Source of the DNA: Sporosarcina ureae | Lineage (GTDB): Bacteria > Bacillota > Bacilli > Bacillales_A > Planococcaceae | DNA: 64,000 bases | NCBI RefSeq assembly: GCF_002101375.1 | Contig: NZ_CP015207.1 | Location: 1,604,001 to 1,668,000, forward strand | Direction: 5' to 3' | Part shown: positions 48,022 to 56,833 of the stretch, piece after piece | Numbering within the stretch: the first letter of the stretch is position 1 | Layout: each line of letters opens with the position of its first letter | The notes under the pieces: generated by a model | The model's input: only the letters and a program-made list of their open reading frames with translations | Database searches by the model: none | What the model was told of the DNA's origin: nothing | Position numbers and translations under genes: made by a program

Positions 48022-48837
48022 TTGACAGTACAAGTAGCATTGACCATTGCCGGTTCGGATAGCGGAGGTGGCGCAGGAATTCAAGCCGACTTAAAAACGT
48101 TCCAGGAACTAGGTGTATTTGGCACTTCTGCTATAACCGCGGTGACTGCTCAGAACACACACGGTGTTCACGGTGTTTATCCAATACAAACAGAAGGAGT
48201 AATAGCACAAATGCGTGCAGTACTTGATGATTTTGATGTAAAAGCATGTAAAACCGGGATGCTGTTTTCTGCAGAAATTATTACTGAAGTAGCTACGCTA
48301 TTAAAAGAATACCCTTCGTTTCCATTAGTCATTGACCCTGTCATGATTGCAAAGGGAGGACAAACTTTATTGCAACAACAGGCGATTCAAGCATTAAAAG
48401 AGCATTTGTTGCCACTGGCTACCATTGTGACTCCGAATATTCCTGAAGCGGAAGTACTGACCGGAATGAAAATACGAACAGATGAAGACATTCAGCAAGC
48501 CGCAGCTGCTTTTATCCAAATGGGAGCGAAAGCCGTCGTTATGAAAGGCGGCCACCGTAATGATGTGTTGGACGCAAAGGATTATTACGCGGACGAAGAA
48601 GGTCAGTCATTCACTGTAACTACACCTTGGATCCAAACTAAAGACACACATGGAACCGGATGCACATTTGCAGCGGCGTTGACAAGTTTTCTAGCTAAAG
48701 GCTATTCCTTGACGGATGCAGTTGCCGAAGCGAAGCAATTCATACAAGCCGCGATTGAAAATGGCTTGAAGATCGGTTCAGGCCATGGACCGACAAATCA
48801 TTGGGCATATGGTGATCTAAAAAAGGAGATACACTGA
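48022..48837 (+). CDS. thiD: Hydroxymethylpyrimidine/phosphomethylpyrimidine kinase
   Basis: ThiD phosphorylates HMP twice to HMP-PP. The 271-residue ribokinase-family protein has TIAGSDSGGGAGIQADLKTF at the N-terminus and the catalytic DTHGTGCTFAAAL near residue 210. TTG 48022 is the start, with AGGAGG 8 nt upstream. Its stop overlaps the thiE start by one base (TGATG). HMP must come from uptake or from a thiC elsewhere. Confidence 0.96.
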   Translation: MTVQVALTIAGSDSGGGAGIQADLKTFQELGVFGTSAITAVTAQNTHGVHGVYPIQTEGVIAQMRAVLDDFDVKACKTGMLFSAEIITEVATLLKEYPSFPLVIDPVMIAKGGQTLLQQQAIQALKEHLLPLATIVTPNIPEAEVLTGMKIRTDEDIQQAAAAFIQMGAKAVVMKGGHRNDVLDAKDYYADEEGQSFTVTTPWIQTKDTHGTGCTFAAALTSFLAKGYSLTDAVAEAKQFIQAAIENGLKIGSGHGPTNHWAYGDLKKEIH

Positions 48838-49496
48838 TGTCAAATATAGGATTGAAGAAAGCATTAGGTTTATATTTTGTAATGGGCACACCAAACTCAG
48901 GGAATCAAGATCCATTAGCAATAGTGGAAGCAGCTCTTCGCGGGGGTGTCACATGTTTTCAGTTGCGTGAAAAAGGATTACATGCCCTCGAAGGCGAAGC
49001 TTTGCTCGGGTTTGCCAGAAAGTGTCAGGCGCTATGCAGATTGTATCGCGTTCCTTTCATCATCAATGACGATGTGGATCTTGCATTGGCAATTAATGCG
49101 GACGGGGTTCATGTAGGACAAGATGATGAACGGGCAGACAGCGTGCGTCAGCGAATTGGTCCGGATAAATGGCTTGGGGTTTCGACTCACAATGCACAAG
49201 AAGTACAAATTGCACAATCCATTGGTGCGGATTATGTAGGACTGGGTCCGATCTATCCGACGTCAACCAAACTTGATGCTTCGGCAGTTGTCGGTACCAC
49301 TTTAGTAGAAGAAATTCATACTACTTTCCCTGATATGCCGATAGTCGCTATAGGCGGAATTACGCTGGCTACAACCAGCTCTATTATCCAAGCCGGAGCA
49401 GATGGTGTAGCCGTTGTTTCTGCGATCGCATCGGCTAAAGATCCACAGTATGCAGCAAGTGATTTAGCAAAAACAATACACTCCTTGTTGGAATGA
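48837..49496 (+). CDS. thiE: Thiamine-phosphate synthase
   Basis: ThiE condenses HMP-PP with thiazole phosphate to give thiamine phosphate. The 219-residue TIM barrel shows FQLREKGL, the Mg/pyrophosphate-binding FIINDDVDLALAINADGVHV, VGLGPIYPTSTK and a C-terminal phosphate loop PIVAIGGITLATT. It is translationally coupled to thiD by TGATG. Confidence 0.96.
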   Translation: MSNIGLKKALGLYFVMGTPNSGNQDPLAIVEAALRGGVTCFQLREKGLHALEGEALLGFARKCQALCRLYRVPFIINDDVDLALAINADGVHVGQDDERADSVRQRIGPDKWLGVSTHNAQEVQIAQSIGADYVGLGPIYPTSTKLDASAVVGTTLVEEIHTTFPDMPIVAIGGITLATTSSIIQAGADGVAVVSAIASAKDPQYAASDLAKTIHSLLE

Positions 49497-49507
49497 ATGG
49501 GGTTCGT

Positions 49508-49996
49508 ATGAATACACGTAGAATGATTTTCATGACAATGTTTGTAGCCATCGCAGTTGCCGGCTCTGCATTCGTTTCATTCCCTGCTGGTATCGCCAGA
49601 GCATATCCCATACAGCATGCTGTGAATGTCGTAGTGGCGATTATAATGGGGCCTGGAGCTGCCGTGATGGTAGCGTTTATGACAGGACTCGTACGTTTAT
49701 TAACAGGGACAGGTTCACTGCTCGCGTTTCCAGGCGGAATGATCGGTGCACTTTTAGCTGGCGTACTCTATCAGCGTTTCAAAAGAAATTGGAGTGCGGG
49801 TATTGGAGAAATTATTGGAACCGGTTTGATAGCACCATTGTTTGCGGTGCCTTATGCCAAAATTTTGATGGGCACTACCGTCACTGCCTTCTTCTTTCTA
49901 CCCCCTTTTCTTGTATCGACAGTGAGTGGTACAATTATCGGCCTATTATTGGCTCCAAGACTGTTGAAATTGAAGATTTTTAAAGATTTGCAGTAA
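49508..49996 (+). CDS. thiW: Energy-coupling factor thiamine-precursor transporter S component ThiW
   Basis: ThiW is the predicted hydroxyethylthiazole-specific S component of an ECF transporter and is typically TPP-riboswitch controlled next to thiM. The 162-residue protein has five to six membrane segments and the family region FPAGIARAYPIQHAVNVVVA near the N-terminus. ATG 49508 is preferred because GGGG lies 6 nt upstream; ATG 49493 overlaps the thiE stop and lacks a site. Uptake of thiazole feeds ThiM. Confidence 0.9.
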   Translation: MNTRRMIFMTMFVAIAVAGSAFVSFPAGIARAYPIQHAVNVVVAIIMGPGAAVMVAFMTGLVRLLTGTGSLLAFPGGMIGALLAGVLYQRFKRNWSAGIGEIIGTGLIAPLFAVPYAKILMGTTVTAFFFLPPFLVSTVSGTIIGLLLAPRLLKLKIFKDLQ

Positions 49997-50097
49997 CACC
50001 AAGATGTAAGTCAAAATGGTGGAGATCAGTGATGAGATCCAATTTGCGTTCCAGCACGTTGATCAACATCTCCCCTCTACAAAATCAAATAGTCTAA

Positions 50098-50137
50098 AAA
50101 AAAGATCCGCAGAGAATAATCTCTGCGGATCTTTTGT
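50098..50137. terminator. Bidirectional terminator between thiW and dsdA
   Basis: A near-perfect 16-bp stem (arms AAAAGATCCGCAGAGA/TCTCTGCGGATCTTTT at 50100-50115 and 50120-50135) with A8 before and TTTT after serves both converging operons. Confidence 0.9.
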
Positions 50138-50161
50138 CGATTTCCCGGGAAATAGAGTGTG

Positions 50162-51466
50162 TTATTTCCCCGTATGATTATAATATCTCTTCATTTCGTC
50201 TGCAGGCACCATATTTCCGCCCGTTCCCCATACAAGGTGCGTTGTGTTTTTGAAGTCTGCTGACGGTAATTTAGACTGTATAACTTGTACAGGCCCTGTC
50301 ATACCAGCAAGTGCTGAAGGTTCTAACCAGATGTCTTCACTATCCGCCAGCTTTTTCAGGAGCGTGAACAATGTCTGATCTTCTACCGTATAGCATCCTG
50401 TGAGGAATGGTTCCATCGTTTTTCCGACAAATGCGGACGCTGTACCGACTGCTAAACCATCAGCTGCAGTTTTATTGTCCAGGCCAAAATCTGCAACTGA
50501 GACTTGGTCGTGCATTCCTGTCATCATTCCAATCATCATACACGGCGAGTGTGTTGGTTCAGCAAAAAGGCAATGCACATGATCGCCTAATGCCAATTTT
50601 AATCCGAATGCCACGCCACCTGGTCCTCCGCCTACACCGCAAGGTAAATAGACGAATAGCGGGTGTGCTTCATCGACAATAATATTTTGCTCTTTCAATT
50701 GTGCTGCAACACGTTCTCCTGCTACTGCATACCCCATGAATAAATCGGTCGAGTTTTCATCGTCCACAAAGTGACAAGACGGGTCAGCCTCTGCCTGACG
50801 TCGGCCTTCTTCTACCGCTTTACTGTAATCATCGATATACTCAACCACATGAACACCTTTTGAGCGCAATAAATCCTTTTTCCACTGTTTGGCGTCGGCT
50901 GACATATGCACCGTTACATGGAAGCCAAGTTTTGCACTCATAATACCAATACTCAATCCCAGATTCCCTGTCGAGCCTACTGCGATTTTGTGCTTCGCAA
51001 ACAACTCACGGAATACCGGTGTATCAAATTGGCTGTAGTCTTTTGTAGAATCGAGCAACTGACTATTGATCGCAAGCGTCTCTGCATGCTTCAAAACTTC
51101 ATAAATACCACCACGCGCTTTGATTGACCCTGAAATTGGCAACGCATTATCCTGCTTTAATAAAAGCTTTCCCGGGATCTGGATAGCGTACGCTGTTTCA
51201 AGTTCTCTCTTCATCTTTGGAATTGGGGTTAACGGAGATTCAATGACACCTTTATCCGTATCGGGAAAGGCTTTCGCCAAATAGGGAGCAAATCGTTCTA
51301 GGCGATCGCTAGCATCTACTATATCGACTTTTGATAAATGCGTCTTCAACAGGCCCGCCGCTACCCATTCGACAGAAGGGTTACACCATAACACTTCCTT
51401 CTGCTCTACTACGCTTTGTAATAAGGGGAGCTTTTCAAGCCATTCACTTTGCGTCTTCTTATTCAC
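50162..51466 (-). CDS. dsdA: D-serine ammonia-lyase
   Basis: DsdA is a PLP enzyme that deaminates D-serine to pyruvate and ammonia. The 434 residues show [10 protein letters not shown] with the PLP lysine Lys116, [12 protein letters not shown] for cofactor phosphate contacts, and [17 protein letters not shown] 51466 has GGAGTG 8 nt upstream. It lies only 43 bp after desR on the same strand, so it may be co-transcribed with the two-component system. There is no DsdC-type regulator nearby. Confidence 0.95.
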   Translation of the reverse strand: MNKKTQSEWLEKLPLLQSVVEQKEVLWCNPSVEWVAAGLLKTHLSKVDIVDASDRLERFAPYLAKAFPDTDKGVIESPLTPIPKMKRELETAYAIQIPGKLLLKQDNALPISGSIKARGGIYEVLKHAETLAINSQLLDSTKDYSQFDTPVFRELFAKHKIAVGSTGNLGLSIGIMSAKLGFHVTVHMSADAKQWKKDLLRSKGVHVVEYIDDYSKAVEEGRRQAEADPSCHFVDDENSTDLFMGYAVAGERVAAQLKEQNIIVDEAHPLFVYLPCGVGGGPGGVAFGLKLALGDHVHCLFAEPTHSPCMMIGMMTGMHDQVSVADFGLDNKTAADGLAVGTASAFVGKTMEPFLTGCYTVEDQTLFTLLKKLADSEDIWLEPSALAGMTGPVQVIQSKLPSADFKNTTHLVWGTGGNMVPADEMKRYYNHTGK

Positions 51467-51509
51467 TTACCAATCACTCCTCGGTTATAAATGTATGTCC
51501 ACACAAATT

Positions 51510-52121
51510 TCACTCGAACCAGCCTTTTTCATTGAATAACGTAATCGCCTCAATACGATTACGCACTCCGAGTTTATCCAGTATTGTGGAGACATAATTA
51601 CGAACAGTACCGGGTGATAAAAACAGTTCAGCCGCAATCTGTTTCGTTGTCTTCCCTTCGGACACTAACTTAAGTACTTGGACTTCCCGCTCAGTCAGCG
51701 GATTCTTCTCTTCTTCTTTCATATCAAATGCCATGTCGATTAATTCTGGTGCATAAATGCGGCGTCCTTCAATAATAGAATGAATCGATTTCACCAGTTC
51801 TTCGATCGGATTGTCTTTCAGTAAATATCCACGAACTCCTGCGTTCCGCGCTCGTTCAAAATAACCTGCTCTAGCAAATGTCGTCAGAATAATAATTTGA
51901 CAGTCCATATCTTGTAGTTCTTCTGCTGCATCCAAGCCAGTTTTAATCGGCATTTCAATATCCATTATACAAATATCAGGCTGTAGACTTTTCACCAAGT
52001 CTACAGCTTCCTGACCATTTTTAGCCTTACCTACTACTTCCATATCTTCTTCCAGGTTCAACAACGACCCTAATGCACCGAGCAGCATTCCTTGGTCTTC
52101 TGCAATTACAATGCGGATCAT
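51510..52121 (-). CDS. desR: Response regulator, DesR-like (NarL family)
   Basis: The 203-residue regulator has a receiver domain with the phosphoacceptor Asp54 in CIMDIEMP and a LuxR-type helix-turn-helix (LTEREVQVLKLVSEGKTTKQ). Asp54 matches the phosphorylated residue of B. subtilis DesR, which activates the desaturase gene in the cold. AGGAGGGG precedes ATG 52121, 3 bp after desK. Context next to a desaturase supports the DesR assignment. Confidence 0.9.
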   Translation of the reverse strand: MIRIVIAEDQGMLLGALGSLLNLEEDMEVVGKAKNGQEAVDLVKSLQPDICIMDIEMPIKTGLDAAEELQDMDCQIIILTTFARAGYFERARNAGVRGYLLKDNPIEELVKSIHSIIEGRRIYAPELIDMAFDMKEEEKNPLTEREVQVLKLVSEGKTTKQIAAELFLSPGTVRNYVSTILDKLGVRNRIEAITLFNEKGWFE

Positions 52122-52124
52122 ACG

Positions 52125-53252
52125 TTACCCCTCCTTTATTTGCTTTAAGACAGCAGGTACCATGATTTTCAGTTGAGTTCCATTGTCACTTTTGATCGAC
52201 AGTTTACCGTTGACGAACTCTAATCGTTCCTTCATGCCATCGAGTCCATTCCCCGGTAAATTCACGCCGTTTTGCGCAATACTAATTCCATTGTCGTTTA
52301 TTCTAATTACGAATGCCTTTTCTGTCTGTTCAAATATAATACAACATCGCTTTGCATAGCTGTGTCTTACTACGTTATTGATTGCTTCTTTCAAACACAT
52401 TACAAGTACGTTTTCTACAATAGGTGAAACGTCGGGGAAATTTGGATTACCTTCTATATCGACTTCGATTTCAGCGGCCTTCAGCATTTGTTGGACGCGC
52501 ACTAGCTCATCTTTAAGTTTCACACGCCGCATACCACTAACAAGAACTCGTACTTCTTTCAATGCTGTACTAGAAATTTGACGTATATCTTGAATCTCTG
52601 CTTTTGCTGACTCGATATCTCGATCCATCAATCGTGATGCCAAGTCACTCTTTAAACCAATCATGGATAATTTTTGTCCAAGCGTATCATGAAGATCACG
52701 AGCAATACGCTCACGCTCTTGAATGATCATCAGTTCTGATATCCGTTCCCTTGCAATCTCCAACTGATCTTGGAGTAAATCTCGTTTTTGACGGTTGTAT
52801 AAATTGAATGGCAATAATACTACACCGATAACCGTGATAATAACAAAGTGTATTTGTGGCAAAAATAATTCAATTTCCAGAAAGAACCCTGCAACGATTG
52901 CCCCTATTAAAATAGCAATATGTAATCCATAAATAATAAAAAAGCCGACTGGTCGTCTAATATTTCCAATTGAGAAAGCAATGAATAATGACAGGTACAC
53001 ATAGCCAAATAACAATGTCATTACGACCGTAATGACAATTTCAAAGCTGATCCACATATACATAAGACCATTTTTTGACTTGGCGGAAAAATAATATGAT
53101 AGAAAAAATAACACTAGTAATATAATACCTATTGTTAAATTAAAGGGAGATGCACTTCGTAAAATAAAAAAGAAAGGCAATATACAAAATACAACCCAAG
53201 CATAAATACTTAGCCATGGGCTTTTCGGGAAAACACTATACCAGCTATACAT
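52125..53252 (-). CDS. desK: Sensor histidine kinase, DesK-like membrane thermosensor
   Basis: The 375-residue kinase has about five membrane segments in the first 150 residues, a short coiled linker and a HisKA_3 domain with phosphoacceptor His188 in ERERIARDLHDTLGQ. An ATPase domain follows (N box EAINNVVRHS, G box NGLDGMKERL). His188 is the same position as in B. subtilis DesK, which senses membrane thickness and fluidity. It is 117 bp after des, with a terminator in between. Confidence 0.9.
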   Translation of the reverse strand: MYSWYSVFPKSPWLSIYAWVVFCILPFFFILRSASPFNLTIGIILLVLFFLSYYFSAKSKNGLMYMWISFEIVITVVMTLLFGYVYLSLFIAFSIGNIRRPVGFFIIYGLHIAILIGAIVAGFFLEIELFLPQIHFVIITVIGVVLLPFNLYNRQKRDLLQDQLEIARERISELMIIQERERIARDLHDTLGQKLSMIGLKSDLASRLMDRDIESAKAEIQDIRQISSTALKEVRVLVSGMRRVKLKDELVRVQQMLKAAEIEVDIEGNPNFPDVSPIVENVLVMCLKEAINNVVRHSYAKRCCIIFEQTEKAFVIRINDNGISIAQNGVNLPGNGLDGMKERLEFVNGKLSIKSDNGTQLKIMVPAVLKQIKEG

Positions 53253-53330
53253 CAGTTCTCATCGCCATCCTTTTCGTTTCATTGTAACAAATAATTTCTC
53301 TACTCGCTTCTTAAAGATATAAGGACAAAA

Positions 53331-53366
53331 TAAAAAGGCGAAGAAGGATTGCTCCTTCTCTCGCCA
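53331..53366 (-). terminator. Terminator between des and desK
   Basis: Arms GGCGAAGAAGGA/TCCTTCTCTCGCC-type (53338-53366) form a stem of about 12 bp, followed on the minus strand by TTTTTATTTTG. It would make desKR less expressed than des, or require a separate desK start. Confidence 0.85.
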
Positions 53367-53368
53367 TT

Positions 53369-54415
53369 TTATGATAAGCGTGTACGTTTTGGTTTTAAAT
53401 CAATCGACAACTTATCTTTTAGTGAATATTGTTTTGCTTCTTTGAATGTAATGAATTTTTTATGGTTTGGATCATACAAGCGATAACGTAATGATTCAAA
53501 ACTAGTCTTCAATGTAATGGTTGTAGCTTTTTGTAATGGCGGAGTCAATTCATGCGCCATTTCCAAGTTATAGTTTGGTACTCGCGGTGCCAAGTGGTGT
53601 ACGTGGTGGAATCCGATATTGCCTGTTGCCCACTGAAGAGCACGGGGCAATTGATAATAAGAACTTCCCTCAACTGCTGCTTTCACGTAATCCCAGTCAG
53701 ATTCCTCTTCAAAATAAGAATCTTCGAATGTATGTTGGATGTAGAACAACCAAATACCAAGAGCGCCAGCCGTGAACATCATAGTACCTTGAATTAGCAA
53801 GAATGCTTTCCAGCCAATAGCTACAATTAATACTGTATATACTGCAGCTAAAATGATGTTGATCAAATACGTGTTCATACGCTCTTTCTTACGCGCGTCT
53901 TTACGGTTAAAACGACCTGAGATTAGCACCAAATATAAAGGTCCAAATCCAAATAAGACAATAGGGTTACGGTAGACACGGTAGCTGAAACGCTCAAACT
54001 TAGAAGCATTTTTGTACTCTTCAACAGTCATGACCCAGATATCTCCAACACCGCGTTTATCTAGATTGGAACTAGTTGCGTGGTGAATCGAATGTTCTCT
54101 TTTCCATTTTTCATATGGGAATAATGTCAACACGCCAGTGATTGTTCCTACAATGCTATTCGCTTTTTTATTGCGGAAGAATGAACCGTGCGTGCAGTCA
54201 TGGAAGATGATGAATGTTCGAACTACAAAAAACGCTGCAACGATTGACAACGCAACCGTTAATATGACAGATATACTTAGACTTTGGTATGCCAGGAACC
54301 ATAAGATAAATATTGGTGGAATTGTATTGATCATTTGAACGATACTCTTTTTCAAATCAGACTTCGCGAAAGGTGCGACGTCTTTATGCAGTTGCTTCGT
54401 TTGCTCTTTACTCAT
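53369..54415 (-). CDS. des: Fatty acid (phospholipid acyl) desaturase
   Basis: The 348-residue membrane protein introduces a cis double bond in membrane lipid acyl chains. Three histidine boxes bind the di-iron centre: HDCTH at 72-76, HSIHH at 108-112 and HHVHH near 275. Four to six hydrophobic segments separate them. It resembles the B. subtilis delta-5 desaturase Des and precedes desK-desR. AGGAGGG precedes ATG 54415. A perfect TGACA/TGTCA dyad about 90 bp upstream is a candidate DesR site. Confidence 0.94.
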   Translation of the reverse strand: MSKEQTKQLHKDVAPFAKSDLKKSIVQMINTIPPIFILWFLAYQSLSISVILTVALSIVAAFFVVRTFIIFHDCTHGSFFRNKKANSIVGTITGVLTLFPYEKWKREHSIHHATSSNLDKRGVGDIWVMTVEEYKNASKFERFSYRVYRNPIVLFGFGPLYLVLISGRFNRKDARKKERMNTYLINIILAAVYTVLIVAIGWKAFLLIQGTMMFTAGALGIWLFYIQHTFEDSYFEEESDWDYVKAAVEGSSYYQLPRALQWATGNIGFHHVHHLAPRVPNYNLEMAHELTPPLQKATTITLKTSFESLRYRLYDPNHKKFITFKEAKQYSLKDKLSIDLKPKRTRLS

Positions 54416-54491
54416 GTTTGACTTTCCCTCCTATTGGGTTTGCTAGTACATTAAGAATAACTTGTTTACAGCAGGAGAGGTAGACATAGAT

Positions 54492-54519
54492 GTCATGACT
54501 TTGAGATGACAATTGTCAT
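54492..54519 (-). promoter_or_regulatory. Candidate DesR-binding dyads upstream of des
   Basis: ATGACAATTGTCAT at 54506-54519 is a perfect 14-bp palindrome, and GTCATGAC (54492-54499) is a second palindrome sharing its half-site. A further TGACAT lies at 54532. They sit about 75-105 bp ahead of des, suitable for an activator. The DesR assignment is inferred from position and symmetry. Confidence 0.55.
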
Positions 54520-54720
54520 ATGTTTTGAGACTGACATAATAATACACGATACATGCGTTAGGTTGTTGCATAACTTAGTGGTGTAAACTAGGGTTGAGAA
54601 GTATCCGCTTCTTACTCCCCCCATAACATACCGATATTTATCCTCAAATACCTCTACCTTTCGCTGTACATTCTTTTTATAATCGTTCAGAATATACAAC
54701 TATAGAAAGGAATGTATACT

Positions 54721-55362
54721 GTGCGTGAATTATCAATTCGTTTATTATCCGTTTGGATTATTTGTATTTTATTTACCGGATTTTTTGCCTATATTGCTCG
54801 ATCTATTCACTTGCAAACGATCTCTAGTTTTGATGAACCTATAATCGAATTTGTGCAAAGCGCAGAAGCCCCGGGGCTGACGTCTATTATGAAATTATTT
54901 ACTACCATCGGTTCTACTACATCCGTTACTCTGCTGGGCATACTGACACTTGGAGTGTTGTTATGGAAGAAATATCGTGCTCAAGCAGTATTATTCACTA
55001 TAGTACTGATTGGGACAGGCATTCTAAATCAAGTACTCAAACTCATCTTCAAACGGGCACGTCCTGATTTTAATCGTCTGATCGACATTGGCGGCTATAG
55101 CTTCCCTAGCGGACACACGATGATGGCATTCAGCCTCTATACGGTACTCGCTTATATCATATGGAGAAATTTAAAAACTACAGGAAGCCGAATTGCAATC
55201 GTAATTGTCGCGATTTTTATGATTGTGATGATTGCGGTCAGTAGAATTTATTTAGGGGTTCATTTCCCAAGCGATATAGTGGGGGGAATACTGGCTAGTT
55301 CAGTATGGTTGTTCGCATCAATTGCGATGTATCAGAGATTCCTAAGAAAAAAGGGTAAATAA
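54721..55362 (+). CDS. PAP2-family membrane phosphatase
   Basis: This integral membrane phosphatase has six predicted membrane segments and all three PAP2 motifs: KLIFKRARP (C1), SFPSGHTM (C2) and SRIYLGVHFPSD (C3). It probably dephosphorylates a lipid phosphate such as undecaprenyl pyrophosphate or phosphatidylglycerophosphate; the substrate is unknown. The start may be GTG 54721 (AAAGGA 9 nt upstream) rather than ATG 54712, which touches that site. The length is about 213 residues. It is divergent from des. Confidence 0.88.
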   Translation: MRELSIRLLSVWIICILFTGFFAYIARSIHLQTISSFDEPIIEFVQSAEAPGLTSIMKLFTTIGSTTSVTLLGILTLGVLLWKKYRAQAVLFTIVLIGTGILNQVLKLIFKRARPDFNRLIDIGGYSFPSGHTMMAFSLYTVLAYIIWRNLKTTGSRIAIVIVAIFMIVMIAVSRIYLGVHFPSDIVGGILASSVWLFASIAMYQRFLRKKGK

Positions 55363-55407
55363 ATTTGATGAATGAAATGTAATGTTTGTAAAAAGGAATG
55401 ACTATCT

Positions 55408-55806
55408 ATGTGGAAAGAGTTTAAGGAATTTGCTTTTAAAGGAAATATTTTTGATTTGGCTATCGGAGTAGTCATCGGCGCAGCATTCAGTACTATCGTT
55501 TCTTCGCTGGTAGAACATATTATATCTCCGATTATTGGGATATTATCGGGCGGCTTAAATTTCTCAAATTTAAGTTTTGAATATCGTGACGCTGAAATTA
55601 TGTATGGGAAATTCATCGAAGCTGTCATTAATTTCTTAATTGTAGCAGGCTCTTTATTCCTCTTTCTTCGTCTGCTTATTAAGCTAAAGATTAAAAGAGA
55701 AGACCCTGTTGAGGAAAAACCTCTAGAGAAATCACTGGATGCAAAAGAGGAATTACTGACTGAGATCCGCGATTTATTGAAAAGCGAACGACAAAATAAT
55801 TGCTAG
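55408..55806 (+). CDS. mscL: Large-conductance mechanosensitive channel MscL
   Basis: MscL opens under membrane tension to release solutes on hypo-osmotic shock. The 132-residue protein has the amphipathic N-terminal helix, TM1 with the gate region FDLAIGVVIGAAFSTIVSSL, a periplasm-facing loop, TM2 (AVINFLIVAGSLFLFLRLLI) and a C-terminal helix LLTEIRDLLKS that forms the cytoplasmic bundle. AAAAGGAAT precedes ATG 55408. It lies 45 bp after the PAP2 gene. Confidence 0.96.
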   Translation: MWKEFKEFAFKGNIFDLAIGVVIGAAFSTIVSSLVEHIISPIIGILSGGLNFSNLSFEYRDAEIMYGKFIEAVINFLIVAGSLFLFLRLLIKLKIKREDPVEEKPLEKSLDAKEELLTEIRDLLKSERQNNC

Positions 55807-55827
55807 TTATTCATTTGATCCGACAGC

Positions 55828-55841
55828 TGACACAGTTGTCA
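55828..55841 (+). promoter_or_regulatory. TGACA-N4-TGTCA dyad upstream of the small peptide gene
   Basis: The inverted repeat lies 11 bp ahead of the -35 box of the promoter at 55853. Its half-sites equal those of the dyad upstream of des (54506), though spacing differs (4 versus 2 bp). It could be a regulator site. Confidence 0.4.
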
Positions 55842-55852
55842 TGTAAAGTCCA

Positions 55853-55881
55853 TTGCAACGCGCCTGACAAGGTGTTACAAT
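55853..55881 (+). promoter_or_regulatory. SigA-type promoter for the 30-residue peptide
   Basis: The plus strand reads -35 TTGCAA (55853-55858), a 17-bp spacer, and -10 TACAAT (55876-55881), about 35 bp before the ATG. Confidence 0.75.
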
Positions 55882-55916
55882 GATAGGCAGGATACTGATC
55901 AAAGGAGTGGATATTC

Positions 55917-56009
55917 ATGTGGTTCGTCTATATCATGTATGCATTGTTTGCATTTATTCTTGGTGGAACAGTACTTGGACTAGTCCGTACGTTTAGCAGT
56001 AATAACTAA
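55917..56009 (+). CDS. Single-span membrane small protein (30 aa)
   Basis: This tiny gene reads MWFVYIMYALFAFILGGTVL and ends RTFSSNN. Residues 3-24 form one membrane helix with a GG motif. It is preceded by an excellent AAAGGAGTGG site and its own promoter and followed by a strong terminator, so all expression signals of a real monocistronic gene are present. I do not recognise the family. It could be a membrane-complex accessory subunit or a small stress peptide; the sequence does not decide. Confidence 0.72.
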   Translation: MWFVYIMYALFAFILGGTVLGLVRTFSSNN

Positions 56010-56017
56010 TACAACAT

Positions 56018-56067
56018 AACAGCAGTGAATGAGGGGCTATAGCCTATTCATCCACTGCTGTTTTTAT
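56018..56067 (+). terminator. Terminator after the 30-residue peptide gene
   Basis: Arms AACAGCAGTG/CACTGCTGTT (56018-56027, 56053-56062) with inner TGA/TCA pairing are followed by TTTTTAT. The region 56068-56213 beyond it holds nothing I can name. Confidence 0.88.
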
Positions 56068-56213
56068 ATACACTAAAGTCACTGACGAAATTAAGAAATC
56101 ATCTATGTGCTCGCATCCAGTTCACACTTTTCGTGAAACGAATAAGATTTTCTGATATATTTTCACTCATCGTCGTATCCAATCCTTTAAAGAATGATAG
56201 AGGATTACTTTAC

Positions 56214-56259
56214 ATAAAAAGCGCAAGGCAGAAACGAGAAACCCGTCTCTCCTTGCGCT
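56214..56259 (-). terminator. Terminator after the acyl-CoA thioesterase gene
   Basis: Arms AGCGCAAGG/CCTTGCGCT (56220-56228, 56251-56259) plus inner pairing are followed on the minus strand by TTTTTATG. Confidence 0.88.
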
Positions 56260-56263
56260 ACTA

Positions 56264-56743
56264 TTAATGTTTCATCAATCTACGCTGTTTACGAAGTTCA
56301 CGTCGTGCAGGTGCAGTATCGAAAAGACGTTTTTCCATTTCTGTTTCGGGATACACTCCCACCACCGGTATCGGACGATTTGTGTCATCTACCGCAACCA
56401 TTGTACAGAATGATTCCGTCGTCAACTTCACTTCACCTGTTACCAAGTTTTTGGAATGAACAGAAATAAAGACTTCCATAGATGTTCGACCAACAGAAGT
56501 GACTACCGCTTCAAGTTCGATGACATCGCCAAGCAGGGCTGGAGAAACAAAATCGACAGAGTCGATCGAAGCGGTAATCGCAGCTCTAGTCCCCGCATGT
56601 TTCATAGCTGAAATAGCTGCAATCTCATCGATATATGAGAGGACTTTCCCTCCAAAGATGGATTCAATATGGTTCGTGTCCGGTGGTAAGACTAGCTTAC
56701 TTTGGATCGTTCTTGACTCGCTCATAGGTTTTCGTTCAGACAT
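56264..56743 (-). CDS. ykhA: Acyl-CoA thioesterase (hotdog fold, YkhA-like)
   Basis: The 159-residue protein has a single hotdog domain of the acyl-CoA hydrolase family: PPDTNHIESIFGGKVLSYID with the catalytic Asn/Asp region, followed by ASIDSVDFVSPALLGDVIEL. It hydrolyses acyl-CoA thioesters; chain preference is unknown. ATG 56743 (MSERKPMSES) has AAAGGGAG upstream; the frame from 56806 adds an unrelated N-terminus. It is monocistronic. Confidence 0.92.
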   Translation of the reverse strand: MSERKPMSESRTIQSKLVLPPDTNHIESIFGGKVLSYIDEIAAISAMKHAGTRAAITASIDSVDFVSPALLGDVIELEAVVTSVGRTSMEVFISVHSKNLVTGEVKLTTESFCTMVAVDDTNRPIPVVGVYPETEMEKRLFDTAPARRELRKQRRLMKH

Positions 56744-56833
56744 TACGACAACTCCCTTTTTAGTACGTTCATTTAAGTATACATAAAAGAAGGGAGTTGA
56801 CGCCAATATTCGCTAAATGTATTGCCTATTCGA

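Noticed and set aside
54493..54699. 68-codon minus-strand frame between des and the PAP2 gene
   Set aside because: No ribosome binding site. It overlaps the candidate regulatory dyads and the PAP2 promoter region.
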